DNA of 64,000 nt from Deltaproteobacteria bacterium (GCA_016792625.1 JAEUKK010000131.1:35344-99343); one strand, 5' to 3'. Shown: positions 23,160 through 37,582, numbered from the stretch's first letter. The notes: a model not told the origin generated them from the letters alone. Program-made: numbers and translations.

Positions 23160-24254
23160 GTGGGTCTGCCGCTCTACCTCCGCGCTTGGCTGACCACGGC
23201 GGGCCTCGCGGCCGACCCGTTCGGTTTCTCGGGCGGCCTCGGGCCGATCCCCCTGGATCAACGCCCTGAAGGCGGCACGGGCTGGATGGCCTCGGCCGAC
23301 TGCGGCGACTGCCACCCCGCGCAGCTGCGCCAGTGGAACGACAGCCGACATCACCGTGCCTTCACCAATGACCTGTTCCAAGCGGGGCTCATCGCCGAAC
23401 CGATGGCTTTTTGCGTCAACTGCCACGCGCCCACCGCCCCGCAGGTGGCCGAGGTGTTGCCCAATTTACCAGCCTACGCGGCCCTCGCGCCCCGTGGGGT
23501 GCCCGGCCCCGTCCCGGCCCTGCTTCCGGAGCCCCGCGCGGCGGACGGGGTGGGCTGCGCGGCCTGCCACCTGCGCGACGGCGCGGTGCTCAGCGCCGGC
23601 CCCGAGGCGCCCGCCGCCCCGCACCCGATCCGGATTGAGCCCAGCTTTGGCACCGCCGCCGCCTGCCGGGCCTGCCACCAATTCCTCGCGCCCGACCGAC
23701 CGAGCGCGCCGCGCTGGTGGATGCAGTCGACCTGGGCGGAGTGGCAGATCAGCGTTCCAGACGGCGATCCCGACTGCCTTGACTGCCATATGAAGGGCGG
23801 CGACCACGCGATGACCGGGGCCCACGACCTCGAACGCCTGCGCGGCGCGCTCGAGGTCCGCCCGGTGCCGGGGGGCCTCCGCCTGACCGCCCAGGGCGTC
23901 GGGCACCGCCTGCCCACGGGGGACCTGTTCCGGGCCATCACCGTCGAGATCGCCCGCGGCGAGGCTGTTCCCGCCGCATCTGCCCGCGCAGAGGGCTGGG
24001 AGGAGCTCTGGCGCGCCGGCCGCCGCTTCTCGGCGGTCGAGGGGCCGGACGGCGCCCTCCACAAGCAGCCTATCGAGGACAGCCGGCTCTGGCCCGACCA
24101 GCCGGTCTTCGTCCCCCTGCCTGACCAACCAGGGTTAAGCTGGCGGGTCCGCTACCACTATGGCGCGCCCCACGACCTCCTCCGCGGCTTGGCGCCGCTT
24201 GAGGCCTGGGTGCTGACCCTCTCCGATGGGCGGCTTCCCCTCCCCTCGCGTTGA
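23160..24254 (+). CDS. Pentahaem c-type cytochrome (c554-like)
   Basis: 364 residues with five haem-binding motifs, in order CGDCH, CVNCH, CAACH, CRACH and CLDCH, plus many distal His candidates (for example DSRHHRAF). The layout resembles the cytochrome c554/multihaem family. The N terminus is short and only weakly signal-like (LPLYLRAWLTTAGLAADP). The GTG start is chosen because AGGG lies eight bases upstream; the true start may be earlier. It should act outside the cytoplasm as an electron-transfer protein with the other haem proteins of the operon. Confidence 0.85.
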   Translation: MGLPLYLRAWLTTAGLAADPFGFSGGLGPIPLDQRPEGGTGWMASADCGDCHPAQLRQWNDSRHHRAFTNDLFQAGLIAEPMAFCVNCHAPTAPQVAEVLPNLPAYAALAPRGVPGPVPALLPEPRAADGVGCAACHLRDGAVLSAGPEAPAAPHPIRIEPSFGTAAACRACHQFLAPDRPSAPRWWMQSTWAEWQISVPDGDPDCLDCHMKGGDHAMTGAHDLERLRGALEVRPVPGGLRLTAQGVGHRLPTGDLFRAITVEIARGEAVPAASARAEGWEELWRAGRRFSAVEGPDGALHKQPIEDSRLWPDQPVFVPLPDQPGLSWRVRYHYGAPHDLLRGLAPLEAWVLTLSDGRLPLPSR

Positions 24255-24292
24255 CCCGACCCCCTTTACCCCTCCCCGTCCCTGGATGGCTG

Positions 24293-25597
24293 ATGCACCG
24301 CTCCTCCCTCCCCCTGCTGCTCGCGACCCTTGCCCTTGGCGCTACGCCCGCCCACGCCGAAGAGGGCCGGCTGCACCCCCGTGTCGTCACGGCGAGCTCC
24401 GCGTTACAGAGCAACTGGGCGCAGTTTCAGGAAAACTACCAGCCCAACTATGTGGCCGATGACAACCCCGCGACCGCCTGGGTCGAGGGTGTCTCGGGCG
24501 ACGGGGTGGGCGAGCGGCTGACCCTGCAGGTGGGGCCGGCCCGTGGCGCGACAGCGGTGACGGTGCGGCTGCGCGCGGGCTACCAGAAGTCCGAAGGGCT
24601 GCTCAAGGCCAACGCCGCACCCAAGCGGGTGCGCATCGACGCGAAGAACGCCACGGGGGTGGTCGCGACCGGTGAGCTGAGCCTGCCCCGCGCGATGGGC
24701 TGGCAAGAGCTTCGCCTCAACTTGCCGGCCGACAGCACGCTGAGCGCCGTCGAGATCACCATTCTCGAGGTGCACCCCGGCAGCAAGTACGCCGACACCT
24801 GCATCTCGGACGTGGCGGTGGTGCTGAGCTCGACCGAACCATACCGCGCTTCGGTCGAGAACGCCCGCCAGCAAGCCATCCTGCGCTGGATCGAGAGCCG
24901 GCGGGCCATGGCCGCAGCCTTTGCGGCGGCGCCCAAGGCCTACCCCTTCGCTTCGCAGGAGTTCGCCGAGCAGAAGCTCCCGGACCCCACCCCGGCCCAG
25001 CTCGCGCAGCTGCGCGCCGCGGCAACGGAGACCGACGCGCTGCTCGCCAAAGGCCCGATGTGGCGCCCCACCCGCAAGTCGCCCCCGGCGCCTTTGCCCG
25101 ACGGTCTGCATCAAGCTCTCAACGCGGTGGATGATGCGCTTTTGGCCGGCGAGACCAGCTTCTTCGAGACCGGGGACGCCTGGGTCAAGTTTGGTACCGA
25201 AGGCGGGATTATTGATGGCTGGACCACCGATACAAGGCGAGGCGCGTCGCACGTCGAGTGGCGCGACCAACCCGGCGGGGCGCCCCGAGCCGTCGCTTGG
25301 CGGCACCGAGCCTCCGGCGACGACCGGGTTCGGTGGTCGACCGACACCCACATGCTGGTGCGCTACGACGATGTAGGTCGCGCGGCTTCCGTTTACGTGC
25401 GAGCCGAGGAACGCGGCGAACTCCACAGGATGCTGGAGCGGCTGGTTCAACTCGAGTGGAGCACTGAGGGCAAGCTGCGCGCGGTCACAGAGGTGTACGC
25501 GTCGGCGGTGCTCGAGCCGGGCATTGAGAACGGAGGGGATGCCAAGTACAGGAGCGCCACGCGCTACACCGCGTCGAGCGCCCCATCGTCGCCCTGA
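24293..25597 (+). CDS. Secreted protein with NADase-type glycan-binding (discoidin-like) domain
   Basis: 434 residues. A Sec signal peptide is clear (LPLLLATLALGATPAHAEEG). Residues 30-190 match the discoidin-like domain called NADase-type glycan-binding: SALQSNWAQFQENYQPNYVADDNPATAW, GYQKSEGLLKANAAPKRV and VHPGSKYADTCISDV. Residues 200-434 are not recognised. The start ATG at 24293 is preferred over a TTG at 24251 because it begins directly at the signal peptide. It is the last gene of the operon and may be a surface or matrix binding component. Confidence 0.78.
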   Translation: MHRSSLPLLLATLALGATPAHAEEGRLHPRVVTASSALQSNWAQFQENYQPNYVADDNPATAWVEGVSGDGVGERLTLQVGPARGATAVTVRLRAGYQKSEGLLKANAAPKRVRIDAKNATGVVATGELSLPRAMGWQELRLNLPADSTLSAVEITILEVHPGSKYADTCISDVAVVLSSTEPYRASVENARQQAILRWIESRRAMAAAFAAAPKAYPFASQEFAEQKLPDPTPAQLAQLRAAATETDALLAKGPMWRPTRKSPPAPLPDGLHQALNAVDDALLAGETSFFETGDAWVKFGTEGGIIDGWTTDTRRGASHVEWRDQPGGAPRAVAWRHRASGDDRVRWSTDTHMLVRYDDVGRAASVYVRAEERGELHRMLERLVQLEWSTEGKLRAVTEVYASAVLEPGIENGGDAKYRSATRYTASSAPSSP

Positions 25598-25707
25598 GGG
25601 AAGCAATCTGCGGCCGCTGCGGAGCCTGGGGCACCAACCACACGGCGCTATGAAGGTGGGGCCCGGCGGTGCTCCGCCGGCTCCCCAACCCTCCGCAGGA
25701 GCCATCC

Positions 25708-26307
25708 ATGACCAGCCTCAGCCGCAGCCTCCGCCTCGCCCTCTCCGCCGCCGTCCTCGGCCTCGGCCTGCCCGCCGCCGCCGCCAGCTACGCCATCGAC
25801 CCGGGCCATACGAACGTCGGCTTTAAGGTCAAGCACATGATGGTGAGCAACGTGCGCGGCAGCTTCGGCGAGGTCTCGGGCACCGTCGACTACGACGCCG
25901 CCAAGCCCGAGGCGACCAAGGTCCAGGCGGTGGTCAAGGCCGCCACCATCAAGACCGGCGACGCGAAGCGCGACGAGCACCTCGTCGCCCCCGACTTCTT
26001 CGACGCGGTCAAGTTCCCCGAGATCAAGTTCAGCTCGACCAGCGTGAAGAACGTCAGCGCCACTGGCTTCGACGTGGTGGGCGACCTGACCATGCGCGGC
26101 GTGACCAAGCCGATCACCTTCCACTTCACCAAGCCCTCGGCCGAAGCCAAAGATCCGTGGGGCAACACCAAGTCCGGCTTCACCGCCACGGCGAAGATCA
26201 ACCGCCAGGACTGGGGCGTGAGCTGGAGCAAGACCACCGACCAGGGCGGCGTTGTCGTCAGCGACGAGGTTGAGATCGAGATCGAGGTCGAGCTGAACAA
26301 GAAGTAA
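25708..26307 (+). CDS. YceI family periplasmic lipid-binding protein
   Basis: 199 residues from an ATG with AGGAG six bases upstream. The Sec signal is LALSAAVLGLGLPAAAA. The mature part is the single YceI lipocalin-like barrel: YAIDPGHTNVGFKVKHMMVSNVRGSF, DEHLVAPDFFDA, LTMRGVTKPIT and DWGVSWSK. YceI proteins bind long-chain polyisoprenoid or amide lipids in the periplasm. It appears monocistronic. Confidence 0.94.
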   Translation: MTSLSRSLRLALSAAVLGLGLPAAAASYAIDPGHTNVGFKVKHMMVSNVRGSFGEVSGTVDYDAAKPEATKVQAVVKAATIKTGDAKRDEHLVAPDFFDAVKFPEIKFSSTSVKNVSATGFDVVGDLTMRGVTKPITFHFTKPSAEAKDPWGNTKSGFTATAKINRQDWGVSWSKTTDQGGVVVSDEVEIEIEVELNKK

Positions 26308-26364
26308 GCCAGCCCTGGCGAGGCGCGCAGCGCCTGTGTCACAGTGACCCGCTGAGGACACACG

Positions 26365-27477
26365 ATGCGCGCCCCGCTGCCCCGAAGCCGACCGCCGGCA
26401 CGGCACCCCGCCTCGGTCGCGCTGGTCGACTTGGCGGCGCTGGCCAGCCTCGCCGCCGGCCCCGAGGACGAGCTCCAGCTCGGCGCGGCGCTGGCCGCGG
26501 CCGCAGCGCAAGCGACCGGCGCGCGTGCGGCCACCGTCTGGTCACAGCCCCCGGCCGGCACCGGAGCGGCGGCCCGCTGCCTCGGCGCTTGGCTCTGCCC
26601 GCACTGCGCCGACGCAGAGCCCACCCGAAGCGCCGCCTTGACCCTGCCTTTGCGCAGCGCAGGCCTCACCGTGGGCCAGCTCTCGCTGGAGGGCCTCGAG
26701 CCCGCTGGGCCCCACCCTGCCGCGCGATCTCCCGGGGTGATCGCCGATGATCCGCGCCTCGCTCCGGTGCTCGCGGTGGGCGCCCTCGGCCTCGCCGCAC
26801 GCCAAGCGCAGGACCGCGCCAAGGCCGACCTCGCCGAGCGCGAGCGCCTCGTGCACGACTTCAAGAGCCCTGCGGCGGCGATCGAGCAGGCCATCGTCGA
26901 GGTCGTCGCCACCGCGGCGCTGAACCGCGATGACGCCGAGCTTTTGCAGCTGGTTGGGCAGCAGGCCCGCGCGATCCAGCAGCGGGCGGCGCGGCTATTG
27001 GGGCGCCCGCTGGGCGGCGGGCAGACCAACCTCGCCCAGGTCGCTGAAGAGGTGGTCGCCGCGGCGCGGCCCTTCGCCCGGGCCCAGCGGCGCGAGCTGG
27101 TCCTGCTGGTCGTGGACCGGCCGCTCGCCCGGGTCGACACCACCGATGCGGTGCGCGCGGTCGAGAACCTCGTAATGAACGCCATTCAGCACACCCCGCC
27201 GGGCGGTGCGGTGCAGGTGGTGGTCGCCGAGGACCGGGGCCGCGCGCTCTGCGAGGTGCGGGACCACGGGCCGGGCCTTCCGCCCCAGACCCTGGCCGCC
27301 CTGCGCGCCGGCGCGCCGCTGCCGACCGGCGCGGACGGTCGCGGACATGGGCTGGGCATCTCGCGCGACGTCGCCACCGCGGCGGGCGGCAGCCTCGACG
27401 CGAGCGCGCCAAACGAGGGGCCCGGGCTGGTGCTCGGGCTGCGCCTGCCCCTGGGCCAGGACCGGCGCGGCGGTTGA
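26365..27477 (+). CDS. GAF-domain sensor histidine kinase (intact)
   Basis: 370 residues, soluble. Residues 20-150 are GAF-like. The phosphoacceptor helix is RERLVHDFKSPAAAIEQA (HDxKxP form). The ATPase domain is intact: N-box ENLVMNAIQHTPP, G1 EVRDHGPGLP and G2 GRGHGLGIS. There is no receiver or cognate regulator beside it, so it is an orphan kinase. The lone receiver in the window, in the hybrid at 11116-12531, is a possible but unproven partner. Confidence 0.9.
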   Translation: MRAPLPRSRPPARHPASVALVDLAALASLAAGPEDELQLGAALAAAAAQATGARAATVWSQPPAGTGAAARCLGAWLCPHCADAEPTRSAALTLPLRSAGLTVGQLSLEGLEPAGPHPAARSPGVIADDPRLAPVLAVGALGLAARQAQDRAKADLAERERLVHDFKSPAAAIEQAIVEVVATAALNRDDAELLQLVGQQARAIQQRAARLLGRPLGGGQTNLAQVAEEVVAAARPFARAQRRELVLLVVDRPLARVDTTDAVRAVENLVMNAIQHTPPGGAVQVVVAEDRGRALCEVRDHGPGLPPQTLAALRAGAPLPTGADGRGHGLGISRDVATAAGGSLDASAPNEGPGLVLGLRLPLGQDRRGG

Positions 27478-27487
27478 CCCCCTCCGC

Positions 27488-30100
27488 CTAGGCCTGGGTC
27501 GCCAGGGCCGCGGCGCGCTGGGCCTCGGGCGGCGCCCCCCGCCACGCCTCCTCCAAAGCAGCCTGCAGCGCGAGCTTCAGGCCCGGGCCAGCGGCGACCC
27601 CGGCGGCGATGAGGGCGTGGCCGTCCACCGCGGCCCGCGTCGCGCGCCCCTCCTCCCACCACCAGTCCAACAAGGCCAGCTCGGGGCCAGGCGTGGGGTC
27701 CCTGCCCTGGATCGCGGCGGCGAGCACGCACAGCTCGACGGGGTCGAGGGCCTGCAGCGCCCGACCCGCCCGGCCGCGGTCTGCTCCGGCCGCGCCGAGC
27801 GCCCGCCGCGCCCCGGCGACCCGCCCCGGCCCCTCCACAAACCGCCGCTGATCATGTCGATCACCAGGGACGATCCGCAGCATCGCCTCGCGGTCAGGCC
27901 CCTCGAGCAGGGTCGACAGCCAGAGGAAGGCGCAGCGGCCCCGATCTGCGCGGCGGCGCCCCGCCTCGTCGATCACGAGCCGGAGCTGCTCCAGCGCGCG
28001 GGCGTCGGGGCTCAGGCGGGGGTGGAGCGCGCCGAGCACCCCCCACTCTCCGAGCAAGCGCAGCGCCGGCTCGGGGGCGGGCTCGACGAAGATCCGCTGC
28101 AGCTCGTGGCCGAGGCGCTCCAGGCCCAGGCGGCCGAGGGTGCCCGCGCGCACCAGCCCGCTCATCAGGCCGCGGGTGCCCGGCGCGAGGTGCAGCCCAA
28201 AACGCCCACAGAAGCGGGCCGCCCGCAGCGCGCGGGTCGGATCATCTTGCAGGGACATGCCGTGAAGGGCGCGCAGCACGCCATCCTGAAGGTCGCCCCA
28301 GCCGCCGAAGGGGTCGATGATCTGGCCGCGGCGGGCCGGGGTGAGCTCCACGGCCATCGCGTTGACCGTGAAGTCGCGGCGCACCAAGTCCTGCTCGACG
28401 CTCGACGGCCGCACCTCGGGGAGGGCCGCAAGCTCGGGGTAGGTCTCGGCCCGGGCGGTGGCCAGATCGAGCTCCTCGCCAGGGGTTGGGCGCCACTTCG
28501 CGGTGAGGAAGGCCTCGTGCACCAGCAGCGCGCCGCCGAAGCGCGCGGCCAAGGCCCGGCCCAAACGCGCGGCGCCCCCCTCGCCCTCGACCATCAGATC
28601 GACGTCCCGCACGGGCCTGTGAAGGAGCAGGTCGCGCACCGGCCCGCCGACCAAGAACAGGCTGAGCCCGAGTTCGGCGGCCACCACAGCGATCTGGTCG
28701 ACGCGGGCCAGCGCCTCGCCGAGCGCCGCCCGCAGCAGGCCCACCACCACCTGCGGCGCGGGGGGGCGCCGGCGTGGGGCGCGCGCGGGCCGGGCCTGCG
28801 CTGAGAGCAGCGTCGAGCGCGTGATCAAGCCGACCGCGCCAGCGGGCGGCTCCCCCACGAGCAGCACCCGCCCGCGGCCGGGCTGCGCGACGAGATCGAC
28901 GTCGCGGAGGGGCGCCTCGGGGCGCAGGTAGGGGATGGGGTGCACGGCGAGGCCGGCGATGGGCGCCGCGCCCAGGCCCTTGCGGGTGGCCGCGTCGAGC
29001 TCCGCCTCGCTGATCTGGTGCAGCAGCGCACCATCCTCGTCGACCGGGGCCGCGTGCACCCCCGCCGCCCGCAGCCGGCGCAGCCCCTCTTGGGCGGGCA
29101 GCGTGCCGGGTAAGCGCAAGAAATTGCGCACCATCCGGTCGGCCACCGTCGGCGGCGGCCCCATCGCCGCGCGCAGGGCCTCATGCAGCCGGGCCCGCAG
29201 CTCGGCTACGCCAAAGCCGGGGACCCGCGCCGCCGCCGCCGCCGCATGACCGCCGCCGCCCACCGCCCCGAGCACCTCGCCCAGATCGATGCGCTCATCG
29301 CCGCGGGCGACGACGTGCACCAGCTCAGTGGACTCGGCGAGCAAGATGAGCGCGGCCCATGCCCCAGCCGCGCGCGCCGCGGCCACCGCCGGCCCCAGCT
29401 CGGCGGGGGCGCCGTCGAGGTTGATCGCGGCGAAGGCGACCTCCAGACCACCCACCTGCTCGACCTCGGCCCGCGCGCGCAGGGTGTGGACCAGGTCGAG
29501 CTCCGCCGGGCTGAGGCCGACCGGGCGCAGGGCCCCCACCAGCGCGAGGTCGGCGCCCCAGCCGAGGCAGGCGGCGGCCGCCGCGTGGTCCGCCGCGGTG
29601 GTGCTCGGGTGGAGGAAGTGCCCGCTGTCCTCGTGAAGACCGAGCAGCAGCGCGGTCGCCACCGCAGGCGAAGGTGCGCGCCCCGCCTCGCTGAGCTGGG
29701 CGCAGACCTGGGCGCAGGCCGCGGCAGCGGCGGGGCCGGGCGCGCGGGGCAGGTCACCGGGGCGGACGGGGTGGGTGTCCCAGCACAGGACCTCGGCACA
29801 GCCCTCGACCAGCGCCGATAGGCTGCCCAAGCGCTCGGCGCGGGCGGTGTCGGCGACCCAGACCGCCCCAAGGCCCCTGGCCGCGATCAGGTCGAGGACG
29901 GCGCGCTCGTCAATGAAGTGGTCGAGCAGGCCCAAGCGGCGCAGGGCCTCTTCGGCCGGGCGAGCGAGGCCCCCGGGCGCGCAGAGCAGGGACCCGGGCG
30001 CGAGCGCGGCCAAGCCGAGCTGGCCGGCGGCTGCGTCCAGATCGGCGCGCTGGTGCCCGAGGATCAGGTGGACCGGCGGCAGGGGCGCGTCAGCGCTCAC
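27488..30100 (-). CDS. DHH-CBS-CBS-tRNA nucleotidyltransferase fusion (A-adding type)
   Basis: 870 residues. Residues 10-310 are a DHH/DHHA1 phosphoesterase-like unit (HQRADLDA, VADTARAE, EDSGHFLHPSTT, GGGGHAAAAA), although the DHH triad itself reads DTH. Residues 325-440 are two CBS domains. Residues 455-860 are a poly(A) polymerase/tRNA nucleotidyltransferase: LFLVGGPVRDLLL...DVDLMVEG, RRDFTVNAMAV and DDPTRALRAARF. Enzymes with this domain order in deltaproteobacteria and Aquifex are A-adding enzymes that complete the tRNA CCA end after a separate CC-adding enzyme. The specificity here is inferred from architecture. The GTG start lies one base after the stop of the oxoamine synthase gene. 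Confidence 0.9.
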   Translation of the reverse strand: MSADAPLPPVHLILGHQRADLDAAAGQLGLAALAPGSLLCAPGGLARPAEEALRRLGLLDHFIDERAVLDLIAARGLGAVWVADTARAERLGSLSALVEGCAEVLCWDTHPVRPGDLPRAPGPAAAAACAQVCAQLSEAGRAPSPAVATALLLGLHEDSGHFLHPSTTAADHAAAAACLGWGADLALVGALRPVGLSPAELDLVHTLRARAEVEQVGGLEVAFAAINLDGAPAELGPAVAAARAAGAWAALILLAESTELVHVVARGDERIDLGEVLGAVGGGGHAAAAAARVPGFGVAELRARLHEALRAAMGPPPTVADRMVRNFLRLPGTLPAQEGLRRLRAAGVHAAPVDEDGALLHQISEAELDAATRKGLGAAPIAGLAVHPIPYLRPEAPLRDVDLVAQPGRGRVLLVGEPPAGAVGLITRSTLLSAQARPARAPRRRPPAPQVVVGLLRAALGEALARVDQIAVVAAELGLSLFLVGGPVRDLLLHRPVRDVDLMVEGEGGAARLGRALAARFGGALLVHEAFLTAKWRPTPGEELDLATARAETYPELAALPEVRPSSVEQDLVRRDFTVNAMAVELTPARRGQIIDPFGGWGDLQDGVLRALHGMSLQDDPTRALRAARFCGRFGLHLAPGTRGLMSGLVRAGTLGRLGLERLGHELQRIFVEPAPEPALRLLGEWGVLGALHPRLSPDARALEQLRLVIDEAGRRRADRGRCAFLWLSTLLEGPDREAMLRIVPGDRHDQRRFVEGPGRVAGARRALGAAGADRGRAGRALQALDPVELCVLAAAIQGRDPTPGPELALLDWWWEEGRATRAAVDGHALIAAGVAAGPGLKLALQAALEEAWRGAPPEAQRAAALATQA

Positions 30101-30101
30101 C

Positions 30102-31325
30102 TCAGCGGATCCGCCCGAGCACGTCGATCACCTCGGCGATGTCGGCCTCGGTGTGCGCGGCGTTGACCTGGAAGCGGATCGACTGGTCGCCGTTGGGCAC
30201 GACCGGGTAGTTCAACCCAACGACCAGCACGCCGTTCTCGAAGAAGCGCCGCACGAGCGCGCGGGTGCGCTCGGTGTCGCGCACCATCAGCGGGACCACA
30301 GGATGCAGGCCGGGGATGCTCTCCATCCCCAGGCTGGCGATGCCCGCGCGCAGCTGCGCGACCCGGGCGTGCAGGCGCTGCAAGCGCGCGCGCCCCTCGT
30401 CGCTGTCGGCGATGTGCACCGCGGCGAGGGCGGCCGCGCAGTCGGGCACGCCGAGCGGGTTGGTGTAGATGGTCGTGTCGGCCTTCTGACGCACCGCCTC
30501 GATCACCTCGGGAGAGCTGGCGACAAAACCGCCGTTCACGCCGAAGGCTTTGCCGAAGGTGCCGACAAAAACATCGGCCTTGGCCCCGACCACCTCTTCG
30601 GTGCCGCGGCCGGTGGCCCCAAAGGCGCCGACGCCGTGGCTGTCGTCCACCACGGTGATCAGGCCCGCAGGGAAGCGCCCGCGGTGCGGCGCGAGGATGG
30701 CGTTGATTTGGTCGATGGGGGCGTGGTCGCCGCGCATCGAGAACACACCGTCGAAGATGACGATGACACGGTCAACGTCGTCGGGGACGGCCTCGATGGC
30801 CGCCTTGAGCTCGGCCATGTTGTTGTGGCGATAGACGGCCTTCTGGGCCGAGGGCACGCCGGCGATGCGCATCGCGCGGATGATGCAGTTGTGGTTCAGC
30901 TCATCGCCGATCCAATACGTGCGCTTGGTGTGCAAAGCCAAGGCGACGCCCAGGTTGGTCGTGTACGCGCTGTTGAAGCTGCGCGCGGCCGGCCGGCCGA
31001 CGAAGTTCGCGATCGCCTGCTCGAGCTCGACGTGGGCGGTGAACGTGCCGTCGATGAAGCGCACCGCCCCGGGCCCCACCCCATAGGCGTGGGTCGCCTC
31101 GTCTGCAGCCGCCAACACCGCCGGGTGGTGGCTGAGCGAGAGGTAGGAATTGGAATTCATGCGCAGGTAGAGCTGGGCGCCCCCCGCGAGGCGGTAGCGG
31201 GGGCCGCGGCCGTCGGAAGCAGGCACGACGGCGTCAATCACGCGCTCGGGCGCCTTGGTGCGGCCCTCGGCCGAGAGCTGGGCGAGCTCGTCGCGAAGGG
31301 CGGCGTTGAGGAGGTCGAGCGACAT
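30102..31325 (-). CDS. PLP-dependent alpha-oxoamine synthase (KBL/BioF family)
   Basis: 407 residues. Fold-type I PLP enzyme of the group that condenses an amino acid with an acyl-CoA (2-amino-3-ketobutyrate CoA ligase, BioF, serine palmitoyltransferase). Visible are NSNSYLSLSHHPAV, GPGAVRFIDGT, ELNHNCIIRAMR, VDDSHGVGAFGATGRG, and the PLP lysine in VGTFGKAFGVNGG. The closest resemblance by eye is glycine C-acetyltransferase, but the substrate pair is not decidable. It lies between tetR and the nucleotidyltransferase gene on the minus strand. Confidence 0.88.
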   Translation of the reverse strand: MSLDLLNAALRDELAQLSAEGRTKAPERVIDAVVPASDGRGPRYRLAGGAQLYLRMNSNSYLSLSHHPAVLAAADEATHAYGVGPGAVRFIDGTFTAHVELEQAIANFVGRPAARSFNSAYTTNLGVALALHTKRTYWIGDELNHNCIIRAMRIAGVPSAQKAVYRHNNMAELKAAIEAVPDDVDRVIVIFDGVFSMRGDHAPIDQINAILAPHRGRFPAGLITVVDDSHGVGAFGATGRGTEEVVGAKADVFVGTFGKAFGVNGGFVASSPEVIEAVRQKADTTIYTNPLGVPDCAAALAAVHIADSDEGRARLQRLHARVAQLRAGIASLGMESIPGLHPVVPLMVRDTERTRALVRRFFENGVLVVGLNYPVVPNGDQSIRFQVNAAHTEADIAEVIDVLGRIR

Positions 31326-31422
31326 GGGGGCTCCAAACGAGAGGGGGGCAAAACTAAACCAAGGAGGAGGATCAGGTCGGAGGAGCCGCTGCGGCGCAGC
31401 CCGCGCAGCGGCCCGGGCCCGC

Positions 31423-32025
31423 TCAGGCGGCGGGGGAGAGGCGGAGCGCGCCGCCGGTCAGCACCGCGGCGATGACGTCCACGAGGGCCTCCACGTCGAT
31501 CGGGCGCTGGGCGAGCGCGGCCTGAAAAACCGGCTCTTTGACCATCCCCAGCACGCACGCGGCGAGCAGGGCCGGGTCGAGGGGGCGCACCACACCAAAC
31601 TGCTGGCCCAAGGCCAGGGCCGCCTCGATGCGGGCCAGACCTTGGGCATAAAAATGCGCCAGCACCGCGTCGCCCTCGGGGTCGATGCCGACCGCCTCGG
31701 CGAAGAGGATGCGGGCGACGTCGGGGGCACAGGCAGCGCGGACCACGTTGGCCACGTTGTCATGCACCTGCGGCGCGATGTGCTGGTTCAGATCGATGGG
31801 GCGCGCGGCCGAGGCCACCTCGAACATCAGCTCGTGCAGCACCTCTTGGAAGACCGCCCGCTTGCTCTCGAAGTAGTTGTAGAAGGTGCCACGGGCGACC
31901 CCAGCCTCTTCAATGATGTGGCTCACATTGGCCGCGTGGTAGCCGCGGGCCGCGAACACGTGCCGGGCCGACCCGAGCAAAAGGTGGCGGCGATCATCAG
32001 GGCTCATCGGGGTGCTGCGCGTCAT
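31423..32025 (-). CDS. TetR family transcriptional regulator
   Basis: 200 residues. The N-terminal DNA-binding domain (10-60) is typical: ILRGARHVFAARGYHAANVSHIIEEAGVARGTFYNYFESK form, with the recognition helix near 40-50. The C-terminal ligand domain is helical and unassigned. It is divergent from the activase gene at 32185 and upstream of the oxoamine synthase gene, with a perfect palindrome in the shared promoter region (32142-32157). It most likely represses both directions in response to a CoA-type or hydrophobic ligand; the ligand is inference. Confidence 0.92.
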   Translation of the reverse strand: MTRSTPMSPDDRRHLLLGSARHVFAARGYHAANVSHIIEEAGVARGTFYNYFESKRAVFQEVLHELMFEVASAARPIDLNQHIAPQVHDNVANVVRAACAPDVARILFAEAVGIDPEGDAVLAHFYAQGLARIEAALALGQQFGVVRPLDPALLAACVLGMVKEPVFQAALAQRPIDVEALVDVIAAVLTGGALRLSPAA

Positions 32026-32141
32026 CGCCGCCCCCTAACCGCCGCCCTGCCCTCCCGTCCCCGCGGGGCCGTCCGGCCCGGCCTGCCCAATTTGTGCTGG
32101 GGACGCGCGCCAGGCGCACCCACGGCGCCCCGACAGAGGTA

Positions 32142-32157
32142 GACTGACGTGTCAGTC
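32142..32157. promoter_or_regulatory. Palindromic operator for the TetR regulator
   Basis: GACTGACGTGTCAGTC: 7-bp perfect arms with a 2-base spacer, located 117 bases before the tetR start and 28 bases before the ATG at 32185. Its length and symmetry fit TetR-type operators. It overlaps the alternative GTG at 32149, which argues that translation of the activase begins downstream, at 32185. Confidence 0.7.
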
Positions 32158-32184
32158 ACCGCACCCCCGCGCGCCGGAGCACCC

Positions 32185-35844
<3,660 letters not shown>

Positions 35845-35911
35845 CCCCTCCCCTCGCCTGTCTTCTCGCCGCCCCTCCTTCGCACAACCCCTCGCCGCCT
35901 GGAGCACCCCG

Positions 35912-37537
<1,626 letters not shown>

Positions 37538-37560
37538 GCGACGGGCACCGAGCTCGGTGG

Positions 37561-37582
37561 GCGGGGGGCTCCCGCCCCCCGC
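37561..37582. terminator. Strong hairpin between convergent genes
   Basis: GCGGGGGGC and GCCCCCCGC form a perfect 9-bp stem with a TCCC loop, 23 bases after the dehydratase stop and 46 bases from the tolC-like stop on the other strand. There is no T-run. Its position suggests a two-way transcription barrier. Confidence 0.5.

Noticed and set aside
32149..32184. GTG start for the activase that gives 12 more residues.
   Set aside because: It overlaps the operator-like palindrome, lacks a ribosome binding site, and ATG 32185 has GGAG at the right distance.
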